Shown here: in pieces, positions 9,112-17,691 of the stretch
How the letters are laid out: every line of letters begins with the position of its first letter
Numbering within the stretch: the first letter of the stretch is position 1
NCBI GenBank assembly: GCA_958413895.1
Contig: CATYVQ010000008.1
Location: 55,413-119,412, forward strand
From: an uncultured Collinsella sp.
GTDB taxonomy: Bacteria > Actinomycetota > Coriobacteriia > Coriobacteriales > Coriobacteriaceae
Reading direction: 5' to 3'
Length of the DNA stretch: 64,000 nucleotides
Notes under the pieces: model-generated
Databases searched by the model: none
What the model was told of the DNA's origin: nothing
The model's input: the letters and a program-made list of their open reading frames with translations, nothing else
Position numbers and translations under genes: made by a program

Positions 9112-10671
9112 TTACTCGGCGGGGGTTACGCTACCGTCCTGGAAGCCAACGTTGTTGTGGGCAAAGCAGTCCTCGTACTTAAAGCCGGAGAGCTCCTCGC
9201 AAAGCGCCTTGACCTCGGGCTTGACGTCGGCCATCTTGCCACCCTCCTTGACGCGGTGAATCTCGTCGCAAAGGATGTCGCACTGCTCCTTGTCGATCTT
9301 GATGCCGCGGGCAAGGACGGCCGCAAGCAGGAAGAAGCCGGCGCAGCCGATGATCATGTAGCCGCAGATATACAGAGGCACGGTAGCGGGCTGGGTCACG
9401 GCGTCGCTATTGCCGGCGGTCTGAATGAAGCCGGAGGCAGCAAGGACGATAGCCCACACGTTGACGGCGATAGCCTGGGCGATCTGCTGGCAGAGCTGCT
9501 GCGCGGAGCTGTAGATGCCCTCGCGACGACGCAGGGTGATGAGTTCATCGACATCGGGGGTGTAGTTGAGCAGAACATCGGGCAGGTACTGGAAGCCGAC
9601 GTAGAAGAACTTCCAGATGGCGAAGATGATGGGGTAGGCGATCATGGCGATGGCGACCGTGGAGGTGCCGTTGATCTGACCAAAGGCGAAGTAGTTGTAG
9701 GCAATGATGCACGCAGCGCAACCGGCATTTGCGAGGTACCAAGACTTGTGGAAGCCCTTCTTGGCCATGAGGGCGACCCAGATGGCGGTGCAGACGATAG
9801 CGACGACCTTGCCAGGCATCTCCATCACGGACTCGTAGGACTTAGGAATCTGCAGGCAGTAGACGATGAAGAAGGACAGGCAGGCAGACCAGCAGGCAGC
9901 AGCAAGCTTCGTGGAGACCTGTGCATACAGGACCTTGCGGAAGGACTTGTTGCGGAAGGTGGAGATAACGTCGATGAAGAACTTCTTGATGCCCTCGCCG
10001 ACGCTCTCGATCTTCTCCTGAGCGACCTCCTCGGGGGTGTGCTCCCACGTGGACAGGTACACGCAGAGCAGCGAGATTGCCATGACCGAAGCGTTGATCG
10101 TAGCGATGATGAAGTAGCTAAACGGGTTGGTCTCGCCGAAGGTGCCAAAGCCAAAGCCGACGAGTGCTGCCATCAGGAAGCCGGCGGCGTTACCAAAGAG
10201 ATGCTTGTAGCCGGTAAGGTACGTACGCTCCTTAAAGTCGTCGGTCATCTCGATGGTAAGCGGCGACAGGTTGGCGGTGCAGAACGTGTACGCGACGTTG
10301 TAGATCAGGTACAGCACAAAGTAGTACGGGAAGCCAAACGGCGTAGCCACGAAGATGAGCGGCTCGGCGATCATCATCGGGATGGCCAGCAAGATCCAGA
10401 AACGACGACGACCAAAGATGCGGCCAATCTTGGTGGCATAGAAGTTATCGGCCACAAAGCCCATCAGCGGGCAAAGAATGGCGTTGACATAGATGGCAAA
10501 CGAGCTGATCAGTGCAGCCTCGCCTGCGGACAGGCCACACTCCGTGGACAGGAACAGCACCATGTAGCTGTGCGTAAAGGTCAGGGCACCGGAATTGAGC
10601 ATACCGCCCATACCAAAGCCCAAGCGCGTCCAGAATGTGATCTTACGCTTTTTTCCGATCTTATTAGTCAT
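9112..10671 (-). CDS. GPH-family (glycoside-pentoside-hexuronide) sugar:cation symporter
   Basis: A 519-residue polytopic membrane protein with about twelve hydrophobic segments. The N-terminal FWTRLGFGMGGMLNSGA and the segment PLMGFVADNFY, followed by GRRRFWILLAIP, match the GPH branch of the major facilitator superfamily, which imports oligosaccharides and uronides. Position in the locus suggests uptake of oligogalacturonides or unsaturated uronides. The frame opens further upstream at a TTG; GAGGGAG six bases before the ATG at 10671 decides the start. Its upstream region carries three GTGAACGTT operators and a promoter embedded between two of them, so import is probably repressed without substrate. 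It is followed by a strong terminator. Confidence 0.87.
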   Translation of the reverse strand: MTNKIGKKRKITFWTRLGFGMGGMLNSGALTFTHSYMVLFLSTECGLSAGEAALISSFAIYVNAILCPLMGFVADNFYATKIGRIFGRRRFWILLAIPMMIAEPLIFVATPFGFPYYFVLYLIYNVAYTFCTANLSPLTIEMTDDFKERTYLTGYKHLFGNAAGFLMAALVGFGFGTFGETNPFSYFIIATINASVMAISLLCVYLSTWEHTPEEVAQEKIESVGEGIKKFFIDVISTFRNKSFRKVLYAQVSTKLAAACWSACLSFFIVYCLQIPKSYESVMEMPGKVVAIVCTAIWVALMAKKGFHKSWYLANAGCAACIIAYNYFAFGQINGTSTVAIAMIAYPIIFAIWKFFYVGFQYLPDVLLNYTPDVDELITLRRREGIYSSAQQLCQQIAQAIAVNVWAIVLAASGFIQTAGNSDAVTQPATVPLYICGYMIIGCAGFFLLAAVLARGIKIDKEQCDILCDEIHRVKEGGKMADVKPEVKALCEELSGFKYEDCFAHNNVGFQDGSVTPAE

Positions 10672-11026
10672 CGAGCTCCCTCTCTTTTCTCGATTGTCTT
10701 GTAACAAGACAGTTGAGTCCACACTGACATCTGTCTGCCCAGCGTTCAGGGTGAACGTTTAGTTAGATTATGCGCGATTGCTTACGACAGGTGAACGTTC
10801 ACTTGAATAATATCCTTGAACGGTCGATTTTTACCGCTGAACGGACACAATTGAGATCCTCACACCTATTTTCTGCTGGTAAAGGTGCCATGCTGGACAG
10901 CCATGAGATAGGTGAACGTTTATCAGACATACCAACATATTCACTTAACCATGAAACGAAAAGGCCCCGCCGGGAACACTCCCGATGGGGCCGATGACAT
11001 CTCGCTATGCTTGGGCGCACTTGCCG
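10672..11026 (-). promoter_or_regulatory. promoter region of the GPH transporter with three LacI-type operators
   Basis: This gap has no gene. Operators with core GTGAACGTT are centred at 10756/10757, 10796/10797 and 10917/10918; the middle one is the full palindrome GTGAACGTTCAC. On the minus strand TTCACC (10795-10790, inside the middle operator) is followed after 17 bp by CATAAT (10772-10767), a good sigma-70-type promoter. The proximal operator lies just downstream of that -10. The far end of the gap holds the uxaA terminator. Confidence 0.75.
10957..10994 (-). terminator. terminator after uxaA
   Basis: A stem pairing GGCCCCATCGGGA with TCCCGGCGGGGCC (about 10962-10992) is followed on the minus strand by TTTTCG. 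It lies about 35 bp past the uxaA stop and ends the uxaC-uxaB-uxaA unit. Confidence 0.75.
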
Positions 11027-12511
11027 CTACAAGCAGACGCCGTCCTTCCAGATACTGATCTCGTGACAGCCACGGCGCTCAGCACTCGTGAGCTTACCGC
11101 TCGCCGTCTCCAGCACCAGCTGGTACAGATCGTGGGCAGCCTCGTCGAGCGTGCGCTCACCCGTGGCAATCACGCCAGCGTTAAAGTCCATCCAGTTGGC
11201 CTTGTGGTCGCACAAACGCTGATTGGTGAACACCTTGAGGGTAGGCGCCGGCGCGCCAAACGGTGTGCCGCGGCCGGTCGAGAACAGAATCACGTGGCAG
11301 CCGGCAGCCGTCAACGCCGTGGTGGATACCATGTCGTTGCCCGGACCGCACAGCATGTTCAGGCCGTGTTTATTTGCCTGGCCGGCATACGGCAGCACGT
11401 CGACGATGGGGGCAGATCCGCCCTTTTGCACGCAGCCGCAGCTCTTGTCCTCGAGCGTGGTAATACCGCCGTCCTTGTTGCCGGGACTCGGGTTCTCATA
11501 AACGACCTCGCCGTGGCTAATAAAGTAGTCCTTAAATCCATTGAGCATGTCGGAGGCAGCGTTAAAGACCTGCTCGTTCTCGCAACGGTCGAGCAGGATG
11601 CTCTCCGCGCCAAACATCTCGGGCACCTCGGTAAGCACCGACGTGCCGCCACGGGCGACGACCATATCGCTCACGCGACCGATCGTGGGGTTGGCGGTAA
11701 TGCCCGAAAGACCGTCGGAGCCGCCACACTTAAGACCAATGACCAGCTCGGAGGCCGGAATGGGCTCGCGCTTGGACTGCTTTGCCAGGTCTGCCAGCTC
11801 GGCCAGAATCTTGTGGCCCTCGATTTGCTCGTCGGCTACATCCTGGCAGGTGAGAAAACGAACGCGCTCGTGATCGAAGTCACCGAGCTCGTCGAGCACC
11901 TGCTGATGCGTGCAGTTCTCGCAACCGAGCGACAGGAACAGCACGCCCGCGGCATTTGCGTGACGCGACAGTGCCACCAGCAGACGACGGGTCTGGGCAT
12001 GGTCGGCGCCGGTCTGCGAGCAACCGAACGGATGCGGGAAGTAGTAGACGCCCTCCAGCGAGCCATCGACCAGATCCTGGGCCTGCTCGCACATGGCACG
12101 GGCGACTTCGTTGACACAGCCGACCGTGGGGATGATCCACAGCTCGTTGCGCGTCGCGGCACGACCGTCGGCGCGGCGGAACCCCATAAAGGTCTCGGGC
12201 TCAACCGGCTCAACGACCGGATGTGTGGGGTTGTAGGTATACTCGACCTCGCCCGAAAGGTTGGTCTTCACATTGTGCGTGTGGAGCCACTGACCGGGCT
12301 GGACATCGCCCGTCACATGACCGATAGGAAGGCCGTACTTAATGACGTCCTCGCCGGCGGCAATCGAGCGCACAGCCATCTTGTGGCCTTGCGGAATATC
12401 CTCTGCGGCCACGACCTCGCCCACCCCGGGAACCGCGACGGCAGTGCCCTTGGCAAGCGGCGACAGCGCAACGATCACGTTATCGGCCGGATTGATCTGG
12501 ATAGTATTCAT
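11027..12511 (-). CDS. uxaA: altronate dehydratase
   Basis: A 494-residue cytoplasmic enzyme that dehydrates D-altronate to 2-keto-3-deoxygluconate, the last of three uxa steps here. The N-terminal SAF-like domain (about residues 1-95, with DIPQGHKMA) is followed by the large catalytic domain with GFRRADGRAATRNELWI, HPFGCSQTG, GCENCTHQQ, LKCGGSDGLSGITANP and FSTGRGTPFG, all strongly conserved in UxaA/GarD-type dehydratases. Length is normal for UxaA. TAGGACC lies about nine bases before the ATG. It follows uxaB by 81 bp, a gap containing a GC-rich hairpin. The kinase and aldolase for the product (KdgK, KdgA) are not in the window. Confidence 0.95.
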   Translation of the reverse strand: MNTIQINPADNVIVALSPLAKGTAVAVPGVGEVVAAEDIPQGHKMAVRSIAAGEDVIKYGLPIGHVTGDVQPGQWLHTHNVKTNLSGEVEYTYNPTHPVVEPVEPETFMGFRRADGRAATRNELWIIPTVGCVNEVARAMCEQAQDLVDGSLEGVYYFPHPFGCSQTGADHAQTRRLLVALSRHANAAGVLFLSLGCENCTHQQVLDELGDFDHERVRFLTCQDVADEQIEGHKILAELADLAKQSKREPIPASELVIGLKCGGSDGLSGITANPTIGRVSDMVVARGGTSVLTEVPEMFGAESILLDRCENEQVFNAASDMLNGFKDYFISHGEVVYENPSPGNKDGGITTLEDKSCGCVQKGGSAPIVDVLPYAGQANKHGLNMLCGPGNDMVSTTALTAAGCHVILFSTGRGTPFGAPAPTLKVFTNQRLCDHKANWMDFNAGVIATGERTLDEAAHDLYQLVLETASGKLTSAERRGCHEISIWKDGVCL

Positions 12512-12592
12512 TACAAATGGTCCTAACCCTACAGGTTGAGCAGAAGTCGAGACGCGGGCACGCCGTCCCGCGCCCGCGTCTGCGCCGGAAAT

Positions 12593-14107
12593 TTACGCCT
12601 GAGCGTTGGCGAAGGCCTGCTTGGCGCCCTCGGCACGCACGACAGCGAGCGCGCTGACGACAAACTCCTCAAGACCTGCGATCTGCGTAAGGTCCTCGCC
12701 CCACATCTGCTCGTTGGTGAGCACGTCGTGCACCAGCTGGGCATCGTCGGCGCCGGCATGGGCGGCGTAGAAGTCGAGCACGAAGGCGTCGTCCTGAGCG
12801 GTGTACTCGGTGCCGTCGGAGCGACGCAGGTGCAGGCCGTCGCCCTCGCGGGACACGAGCTCCTGCGTGTAGAAGGAGATGAGCGTAGCGAGGCTCGTCG
12901 CCAGGCACTTGGGCAGGTTGCCGGTCTCGGCAACGTAGTCCTTGAGCGTGGGCAGGTCACGAGCGCGCCACTTAGCCGTGGAGTTGAGGCAGATGGAGAG
13001 CAGCGCATGATCAATAAACGGGTTGTCGAAGCGGTTTTCGACGGCGGCGGCAAAGGCCTTGCAGTCCTCGACATCCAAGTCGGCGGCAAGCGTCGGAATG
13101 ACCTCGTCGTAGAGCATGGTGTTCATGAAGCCGCGAATGGTCTCGTCATGCATGCAGTCGCGCACGATATCAAAGCCGGCAACCCAGGAACCCGGAACGA
13201 AGGCGGTATGGGCACCGTTGAGGATGCGGACCTTGCGCTTTTTGTACGGGGTGACGTCGGGAGTCACAAAGACACCCGGAAGACCAGCCTTCACAAAGGG
13301 AAGCTTCTCGGCAAGCGACTCGTCGCCCTGGATGCCCCACATCTGGAAGGGCTCGCGCACGGCCAGGAAGGGATCCTCGTAGCCCAGACGCTCGGCAACC
13401 GCCGCGGCCTCCTTAGGATCGCGGATGCGGCCGGGGACGATGGTGTCGACGAGCGTGGTGCAGACGGTGCAGTCGTTAGCCATCCACTGCGCAAACTCGT
13501 CCTCCCAGCCCCAGTCGCTCACATACTGGTTCATGATGCGCAGCAACTCCTCGCCGTTGTGATCGATGAGCTCGCAGGCGAGGACGATGACGCCCGGCTT
13601 ACCGGCAGCCCAGCGGGTGTGGAGCACCTGGGCAAGCTTGGCGGGGAAGCTCGCGGGTGGCATGTCGTCGGCCTTGCAGGACGGGTCATAGGCGATACCG
13701 GCCTCGGTGGTGTTGGAGACGATGATCTCTAGGTCGTCGGAGACGGCGACCTCCATCATGGCGCGGTAGTCGTCCTCACGATACGGGTTAAGGCAGCGGC
13801 TGCAGGCGCTGATCACGCGGGACTCGTCAACCGTGTTGCCGTTCTCCTTGCCGCGCACCAGCACGGTGTACAGGTCGTCCTGGGCATTGATACCGTCGGC
13901 AAAGCCAAAGGCACCGTTGATGGGCTGCACCATGACGACCTTGCCGTTCCAGCCGGTGGCCTCGTTGCCCATGTCAAAGAAACGGTCGACGAAGGCGCGC
14001 AGGAAATTGCCCTCGCCAAACTGCAGAACCTTCTCGGGAGCATCCTTGGGCAGCAAATAGCCCTTGTAGCCGATCTTCTCGAGCGCATCGTAGCTGATGT
14101 TCTCCAT
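12593..14107 (-). CDS. uxaB: tagaturonate reductase (altronate oxidoreductase)
   Basis: A 504-residue member of the polyol-specific long-chain dehydrogenase family; it reduces D-tagaturonate to D-altronate with NADH. LQFGEGNFLRAFVD is the N-terminal nucleotide-binding signature, SNTTEAGI is typical of UxaB, and KKRKVRILNGAHTAFVPGS carries the catalytic Lys and the Asn/His region shared with mannitol dehydrogenases. AAGGAGAG about eight bases before the ATG supports the start. It sits between uxaC and uxaA. Catalytic sequence, length and context agree, so assignment as UxaB over fructuronate or mannonate enzymes is fairly firm. Confidence 0.93.
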   Translation of the reverse strand: MENISYDALEKIGYKGYLLPKDAPEKVLQFGEGNFLRAFVDRFFDMGNEATGWNGKVVMVQPINGAFGFADGINAQDDLYTVLVRGKENGNTVDESRVISACSRCLNPYREDDYRAMMEVAVSDDLEIIVSNTTEAGIAYDPSCKADDMPPASFPAKLAQVLHTRWAAGKPGVIVLACELIDHNGEELLRIMNQYVSDWGWEDEFAQWMANDCTVCTTLVDTIVPGRIRDPKEAAAVAERLGYEDPFLAVREPFQMWGIQGDESLAEKLPFVKAGLPGVFVTPDVTPYKKRKVRILNGAHTAFVPGSWVAGFDIVRDCMHDETIRGFMNTMLYDEVIPTLAADLDVEDCKAFAAAVENRFDNPFIDHALLSICLNSTAKWRARDLPTLKDYVAETGNLPKCLATSLATLISFYTQELVSREGDGLHLRRSDGTEYTAQDDAFVLDFYAAHAGADDAQLVHDVLTNEQMWGEDLTQIAGLEEFVVSALAVVRAEGAKQAFANAQA

Positions 14108-14147
14108 CTGTGTCTCTCCTTAGATAGCTGTTAGCGTGCAAGCAAAA

Positions 14148-14179
14148 CGGGGGCGCCGCGTGTGGCAACGGCGCTCCCG
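14148..14179 (-). other. intercistronic hairpin between uxaC and uxaB
   Basis: GGGGGCGCCG pairs with CGGCGCTCCC across a short loop. No T-run follows, so it more likely tunes mRNA stability or relative expression than terminates. Confidence 0.4.
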
Positions 14180-14203
14180 AGTTCGATGTGATTCGATGCA
14201 GGC

Positions 14204-15631
14204 TTATGCCTCGACGGTGTCCAAATCAAAGCCAAAGTAGCGGACCGCGTTGTTGTAGCTGATGTCGCGCACGATACTGCCCAGCAGCTCCATGTCGGCC
14301 GGGTACTTGCCCTGCTCGACCCACTCGCCGATCACGCTGCACAGCACGCGACGGAAGTACTCGTGGCGCGGATAGGACAGGAAAGAGCGGGAGTCGGTAA
14401 GCATGCCCACAAAGTTGCCCAGGACGCCCTCGTTAGCCAGAGCCGTGAGTTGCTCGCGCATGCCGACCTCGTTGTCGTTGAACCACCAGGCGGAGCCGTT
14501 CTGGATCTTACCGGCGGTCGGAGCCTCCTGGAAGCAGCCCATGACGGTATCGATCATGGTGTTATCGATGGGGTTCAGGCTGTACAGAATGGTCTTGGGC
14601 AGGCCGCAGGTCTCCTGAATGGAGTTGAGGAAATCGGCAAGCTGGTCGGACGGCGTGTAGTTGGAGATGCAATCGTAGCCGGTATCGGGACCGAGCTTGG
14701 CAAACATGGCGCGGTTGTTGTCGCGCTTGCAGCCAAAGTGCAGCTGCATGGCCCAGCCCAGACGGACATACTCGCCGGCAACGAACTGCATAAAGGCAGT
14801 CTTGTACTTGAGGACCTCTTCCTCGGTAAGCGGCTCGGCAGCCAGACCCTTGGCAAAGATAGCCTCGATCTCGTCGGCGGTAGCCGGGACGTACATAACG
14901 TAGTCGAGTGCGTGGTCGGAGGCGCGGCAGCCCAGCTCGTGAGCAACGTCGTAGCGCTTGGAAATGGCAGCCTTCATGCCCTCAAAGTCGCTGACCTCGA
15001 CGCCGGCAACCTCGGAAAGGTGCTTGCAGTAGTCGGCAAACTCCTGGCCGCGCTCGATGCGCAAAGCGGCATCGGGGCGCATGGCGGGAACGACCTGAAC
15101 GTCAAAGCTGTCGTCGGCGGCAATCTTCTTGTGCCACTCAAAGCTGTCGGCGGGGTCGTCGGTAGTGCAGATCATGCGGACGTTGGACTGCTTGATCAGG
15201 TTGCGGCAGGTGAAACTGGCCTCGGCGAGCTTGGCGTTGGCAAGGTCCCAGACCTCCTGGGCAGTCTTGCCGTTGAGGACGCCCTCGTAGCCAAAGTAGC
15301 GCTTAAGCTCCAGGTGGCTCCACTCAAAGACGGGGTTGCCAACGCAGCGACCCAGGGTCTCGGCCCACTTTTGGAACTTCTCGCGAGCAGGGGCGTCGCC
15401 AGTGATAAAACGCTCGTCGACGCCGTTGGCACGCATCAGGCGCCACTTGTAGTGGTCGCCGCCCAGCCAAACCTCGGTGATGTTCTCGAAACGCTTGTCC
15501 TCCCAAATCTCCTTAGGAGAAATGTGGCAGTGATAGTCGACGATGGGCATGCCCTCGGCAAAGTTGTGGAACAGCTCCTCGCCGGTCTTGGTGCTCAGCA
15601 GGAAATCCTGATCGTCCATGAAGTTTTTCAT
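14204..15631 (-). CDS. uxaC: glucuronate/galacturonate isomerase
   Basis: A 475-residue cytoplasmic enzyme of the amidohydrolase superfamily that interconverts D-galacturonate and D-tagaturonate (also D-glucuronate and D-fructuronate). YHCHISPKEI carries the metal-binding HxH, ICTTDDPADS and VPAMRPD line the active site, and LTDSRSFLSYPRHEYFRR is the conserved C-terminal signature. The open frame runs 23 codons further upstream, into an operator; AAAGGGG seven bases ahead of the ATG at 15631 sets the start. It is the first gene of the uxaC-uxaB-uxaA operon. Two full GGTGAACGTTCACC palindromes flank its promoter. Confidence 0.95.
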   Translation of the reverse strand: MKNFMDDQDFLLSTKTGEELFHNFAEGMPIVDYHCHISPKEIWEDKRFENITEVWLGGDHYKWRLMRANGVDERFITGDAPAREKFQKWAETLGRCVGNPVFEWSHLELKRYFGYEGVLNGKTAQEVWDLANAKLAEASFTCRNLIKQSNVRMICTTDDPADSFEWHKKIAADDSFDVQVVPAMRPDAALRIERGQEFADYCKHLSEVAGVEVSDFEGMKAAISKRYDVAHELGCRASDHALDYVMYVPATADEIEAIFAKGLAAEPLTEEEVLKYKTAFMQFVAGEYVRLGWAMQLHFGCKRDNNRAMFAKLGPDTGYDCISNYTPSDQLADFLNSIQETCGLPKTILYSLNPIDNTMIDTVMGCFQEAPTAGKIQNGSAWWFNDNEVGMREQLTALANEGVLGNFVGMLTDSRSFLSYPRHEYFRRVLCSVIGEWVEQGKYPADMELLGSIVRDISYNNAVRYFGFDLDTVEA

Positions 15632-15790
15632 CAAACAACCCCTTTGTTTGCGGAGCGGGCGCACAATACGCTCGTCATCCTCTAGGTGAACGTTCACCAT
15701 ACTAATCCATTACGACTCAAAAGGTGAACGTTCACCTAACAACCATGGGGTGAACGGTAGGTTTTGCCCGTTCAACGGTTGCCGGAGCTG
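15632..15790 (-). promoter_or_regulatory. uxaC promoter with two perfect LacI-type operators
   Basis: Identical palindromes GGTGAACGTTCACC occupy 15685-15698 and 15723-15736, centres 38 bp apart. On the minus strand TTCACC, the end of the upstream operator, is spaced 18 bp from TAGTAT (15704-15699), which abuts the downstream operator. Binding to either site should block polymerase. The likely regulator is the LacI-family gene at 16092-17171. Confidence 0.78.
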
Positions 15791-15867
15791 TGACTTGCAT
15801 GCATTGCGGACCGGTTGGCGTCCCCGAACACCGAACTTGAGCGCTTTTGCTCAGGTGGGTCATGTCC

Positions 15868-16066
15868 CGACGTACATTTTTGGGAGTATTCAGCATTGGA
15901 GCGCGCCGTGCGCCATCCTCAGCGTCCTATTTGGAACGCAGATAGCGCCCGATCGGCATAAAAAGTGCCCCCGATGGCAAATTACGCCATCGGGGGCACT
16001 TAAAACAGTCGTTCTGCACCTCATTCAGGGCATGCCAATGCTGAATACTCCCAAAAATGCACGTCG
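15868..16066. repeat. 199-bp inverted-repeat element (MITE-like)
   Basis: 32-bp ends (15868-15899 and 16035-16066) are inverted repeats with one mismatch; each contains TTTTTGGGAGTATTCAGC or its complement. Inside lies a strong hairpin (15965-16003, TGCCCCCGATGGC with its complement) that could terminate transcription of the regulator gene. No coding frame is supported. A similar-sized element occurs at 21187-21395. Confidence 0.55.
15962..16005 (-). terminator. terminator hairpin downstream of the uronate regulator
   Basis: AAGTGCCCCCGATGGC and GCCATCGGGGGCACTT form a 16-bp perfect stem with a short loop, with AAAAA on one side and TTAAAA on the other, so it could work in both directions. 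It lies within the inverted-repeat element, 87 bp past the regulator stop. Confidence 0.65.
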
Positions 16067-16091
16067 CAAGAGGGGGTACCTGCTCAATCGG

Positions 16092-17171
16092 CTAAATACC
16101 CGCAAGTTCGCAGTAGCGGTCGACATTGCTGGCAAATACCATCTCGACGGCACCCTTCTGGACGGGCACCGTCGGGGTCCTTCCCCACAGCAGATAATCG
16201 CCCAGCGTCTTAGCGCCGCGATACGCCAGGCTCGTCGGGTCCTTATAGACAATATTGGTAAAGATACCGCGGCGCAAGGCCAGAGCACTTTCGGGAAACA
16301 GGTCGTTGCCGATCACCATGACCTGACCGGCCTTGCCGGTCGAGACGAGCGCGTCGGCAACCACTTCGGAACCAACGGCAAAAACGCTACAGATAAGTTC
16401 GGGGGCGTCCGGCGCACTCAAGCGCTTTTCGAGCTCATGCTCGAGTTGTTTGACTTGCGCATGGGCACCTGCAAGATCCTCAACCTGCCATGGAATATCA
16501 CGTTCGCGCAGGTAATTGTGGAAGGCGCGGGCGGTTAGATAGTGCGAATCGGTATATGGGTCGCCTGTCAAAAGGAGCACGCGGGCGTCGGCCCCAGAAG
16601 CATGGACCAGGTTTGCCGCCTGCTCGGCCATAAGGCTGCCTGCCGTCGAATAATCGGCCGAGCTCGCACCCAAACGATTCAAATGCGGACGGTCGCCGTC
16701 GACAAGCTCAATCGTCACGCCCGCCTCGGCGATCTGCCCCAAAAGCTCAGTCGCACGATCGTCGCCCGGCGCATAGGCGAGCAAGCCATCAATCTTCTCG
16801 CCCACCTGCAGACGCTCGTCGATTTGCTCGAGTGCATCAGCGTAGCCGCCCACGCCAAATTCAACGCGCTCAACCGTAATGCCCCGGTCGATGACCTCCT
16901 GTTCAAAGCGATTGCAGCCTTCCCACAGGTAACGGAAAAAGTACGCTCCCTCGCGCGATGCGCGGGGCAGGCAAAACACCAGATTGATATCCTTGCGGCG
17001 CAGGCTTGAGGCACTTGTGTTGCGGTGATAGCCCATGGCCTCGGCCTTAGCGTTCACCTTGGCGCGCACGGATTCGCTCACGCCGGCCTTTCCCGTCAGA
17101 GCCTTGTGCACGGTATTGATGGAAACGCCAAGCTCGGCGGCTATGTCCTTCATGGTTACGCGAGCGCTCAT
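16092..17171 (-). CDS. LacI-family transcriptional regulator, likely of the pectin/uronate regulon
   Basis: A 359-residue repressor. TMKDIAAELGVSINTVHKAL is the N-terminal helix-turn-helix; the hinge follows around residue 55, then a periplasmic-binding-protein-like sensor domain (INLVFCLP onward, with VMVIGNDLFPESALALRRG near the C-terminus). GGAG seven bases before the ATG supports the start. It lies directly downstream of the uxaC promoter region, on the same strand as the pectin genes. The paired GGTGAACGTTCACC operators at uxaC, the GPH transporter and GH105 have the central CpG expected of LacI-family sites, so it is the best candidate to bind them. The effector, perhaps a uronate or keto-deoxygluconate, is unknown. 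Confidence 0.85.
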   Translation of the reverse strand: MSARVTMKDIAAELGVSINTVHKALTGKAGVSESVRAKVNAKAEAMGYHRNTSASSLRRKDINLVFCLPRASREGAYFFRYLWEGCNRFEQEVIDRGITVERVEFGVGGYADALEQIDERLQVGEKIDGLLAYAPGDDRATELLGQIAEAGVTIELVDGDRPHLNRLGASSADYSTAGSLMAEQAANLVHASGADARVLLLTGDPYTDSHYLTARAFHNYLRERDIPWQVEDLAGAHAQVKQLEHELEKRLSAPDAPELICSVFAVGSEVVADALVSTGKAGQVMVIGNDLFPESALALRRGIFTNIVYKDPTSLAYRGAKTLGDYLLWGRTPTVPVQKGAVEMVFASNVDRYCELAGI

Positions 17172-17315
17172 GCGGTTACTCCGTTATAGATAAGTTGCCA
17201 ATTAATAGTCCAGTTAACGATACCCCAAAAATACTCTTCGACTCGCCGTGCTCTCCCTCAAATGCACAAAGCGCCCCGCGAACGGATGCCCGCGGAGCGC
17301 TTGGATGTCCGGACC

Positions 17316-17516
17316 TTATTTGATACCGCGGCCCAAGTCTTCGGCGATTTTGTCCACGCCCTTAAGTGCGGCGCACGTCTTTTTGTTGGAGCAATGCCCG
17401 GTGCAAACGCCACCCTGAGCGCAGTCGGCGCAGGTGCCCTTGCGGTAGATGCGCACGCACACGGCGACAAACGCAATACCGATAACAGCCAGTACAACAA
17501 TATCGATAGGTGCCAT
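17316..17516 (-). CDS. FeoB-associated Cys-rich membrane protein
   Basis: A 66-residue protein with one N-terminal membrane helix (IDIVVLAVIGIAFVAVCV) followed by a cysteine-rich tail (CADCAQGGVCTGHC, then KKTCAAL). This layout is characteristic of the small FeoB-associated Cys-rich proteins encoded next to feoB, thought to take part in ferrous-iron uptake at the membrane. GAGGAGG six bases before the ATG is a strong ribosome site. It follows feoB by about 175 bp with a terminator between, so expression may partly depend on its own promoter. Confidence 0.85.
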   Translation of the reverse strand: MAPIDIVVLAVIGIAFVAVCVRIYRKGTCADCAQGGVCTGHCSNKKTCAALKGVDKIAEDLGRGIK

Positions 17517-17629
17517 AGCAAGCCTCCTCTAGTTAACCACCACTTACTTTACCCCATTCTCCACCTACCAAAAAGGGACAGGTTTATTTTGGTCGGTTTT
17601 ATCTGCGGAAACGCCACATCTCCCCTACC

Positions 17630-17662
17630 AAAAAGCCCGAGTGTCACTGAGACACCCGGGCT
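17630..17662 (-). terminator. feoB terminator
   Basis: AGCCCGGGTGTC pairs with GACACTCGGGCT (17634-17662, one G-T pair), followed on the minus strand by TTTTTGG. It lies 30 bp past the feoB stop. Confidence 0.85.
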
Positions 17663-17691
17663 CGTGGAAAGGGGTTGATCCTTATTCGGAC

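Noticed and set aside
9055..10704. 549-residue open frame opposite the GPH transporter
   Set aside because: Antisense to a clear membrane protein; Asp/Gly/His-rich composition with no ribosome site.
15750..16538. 262-residue forward frame over the inverted-repeat element
   Set aside because: Runs antisense into the LacI-family gene; no start signal or motif.
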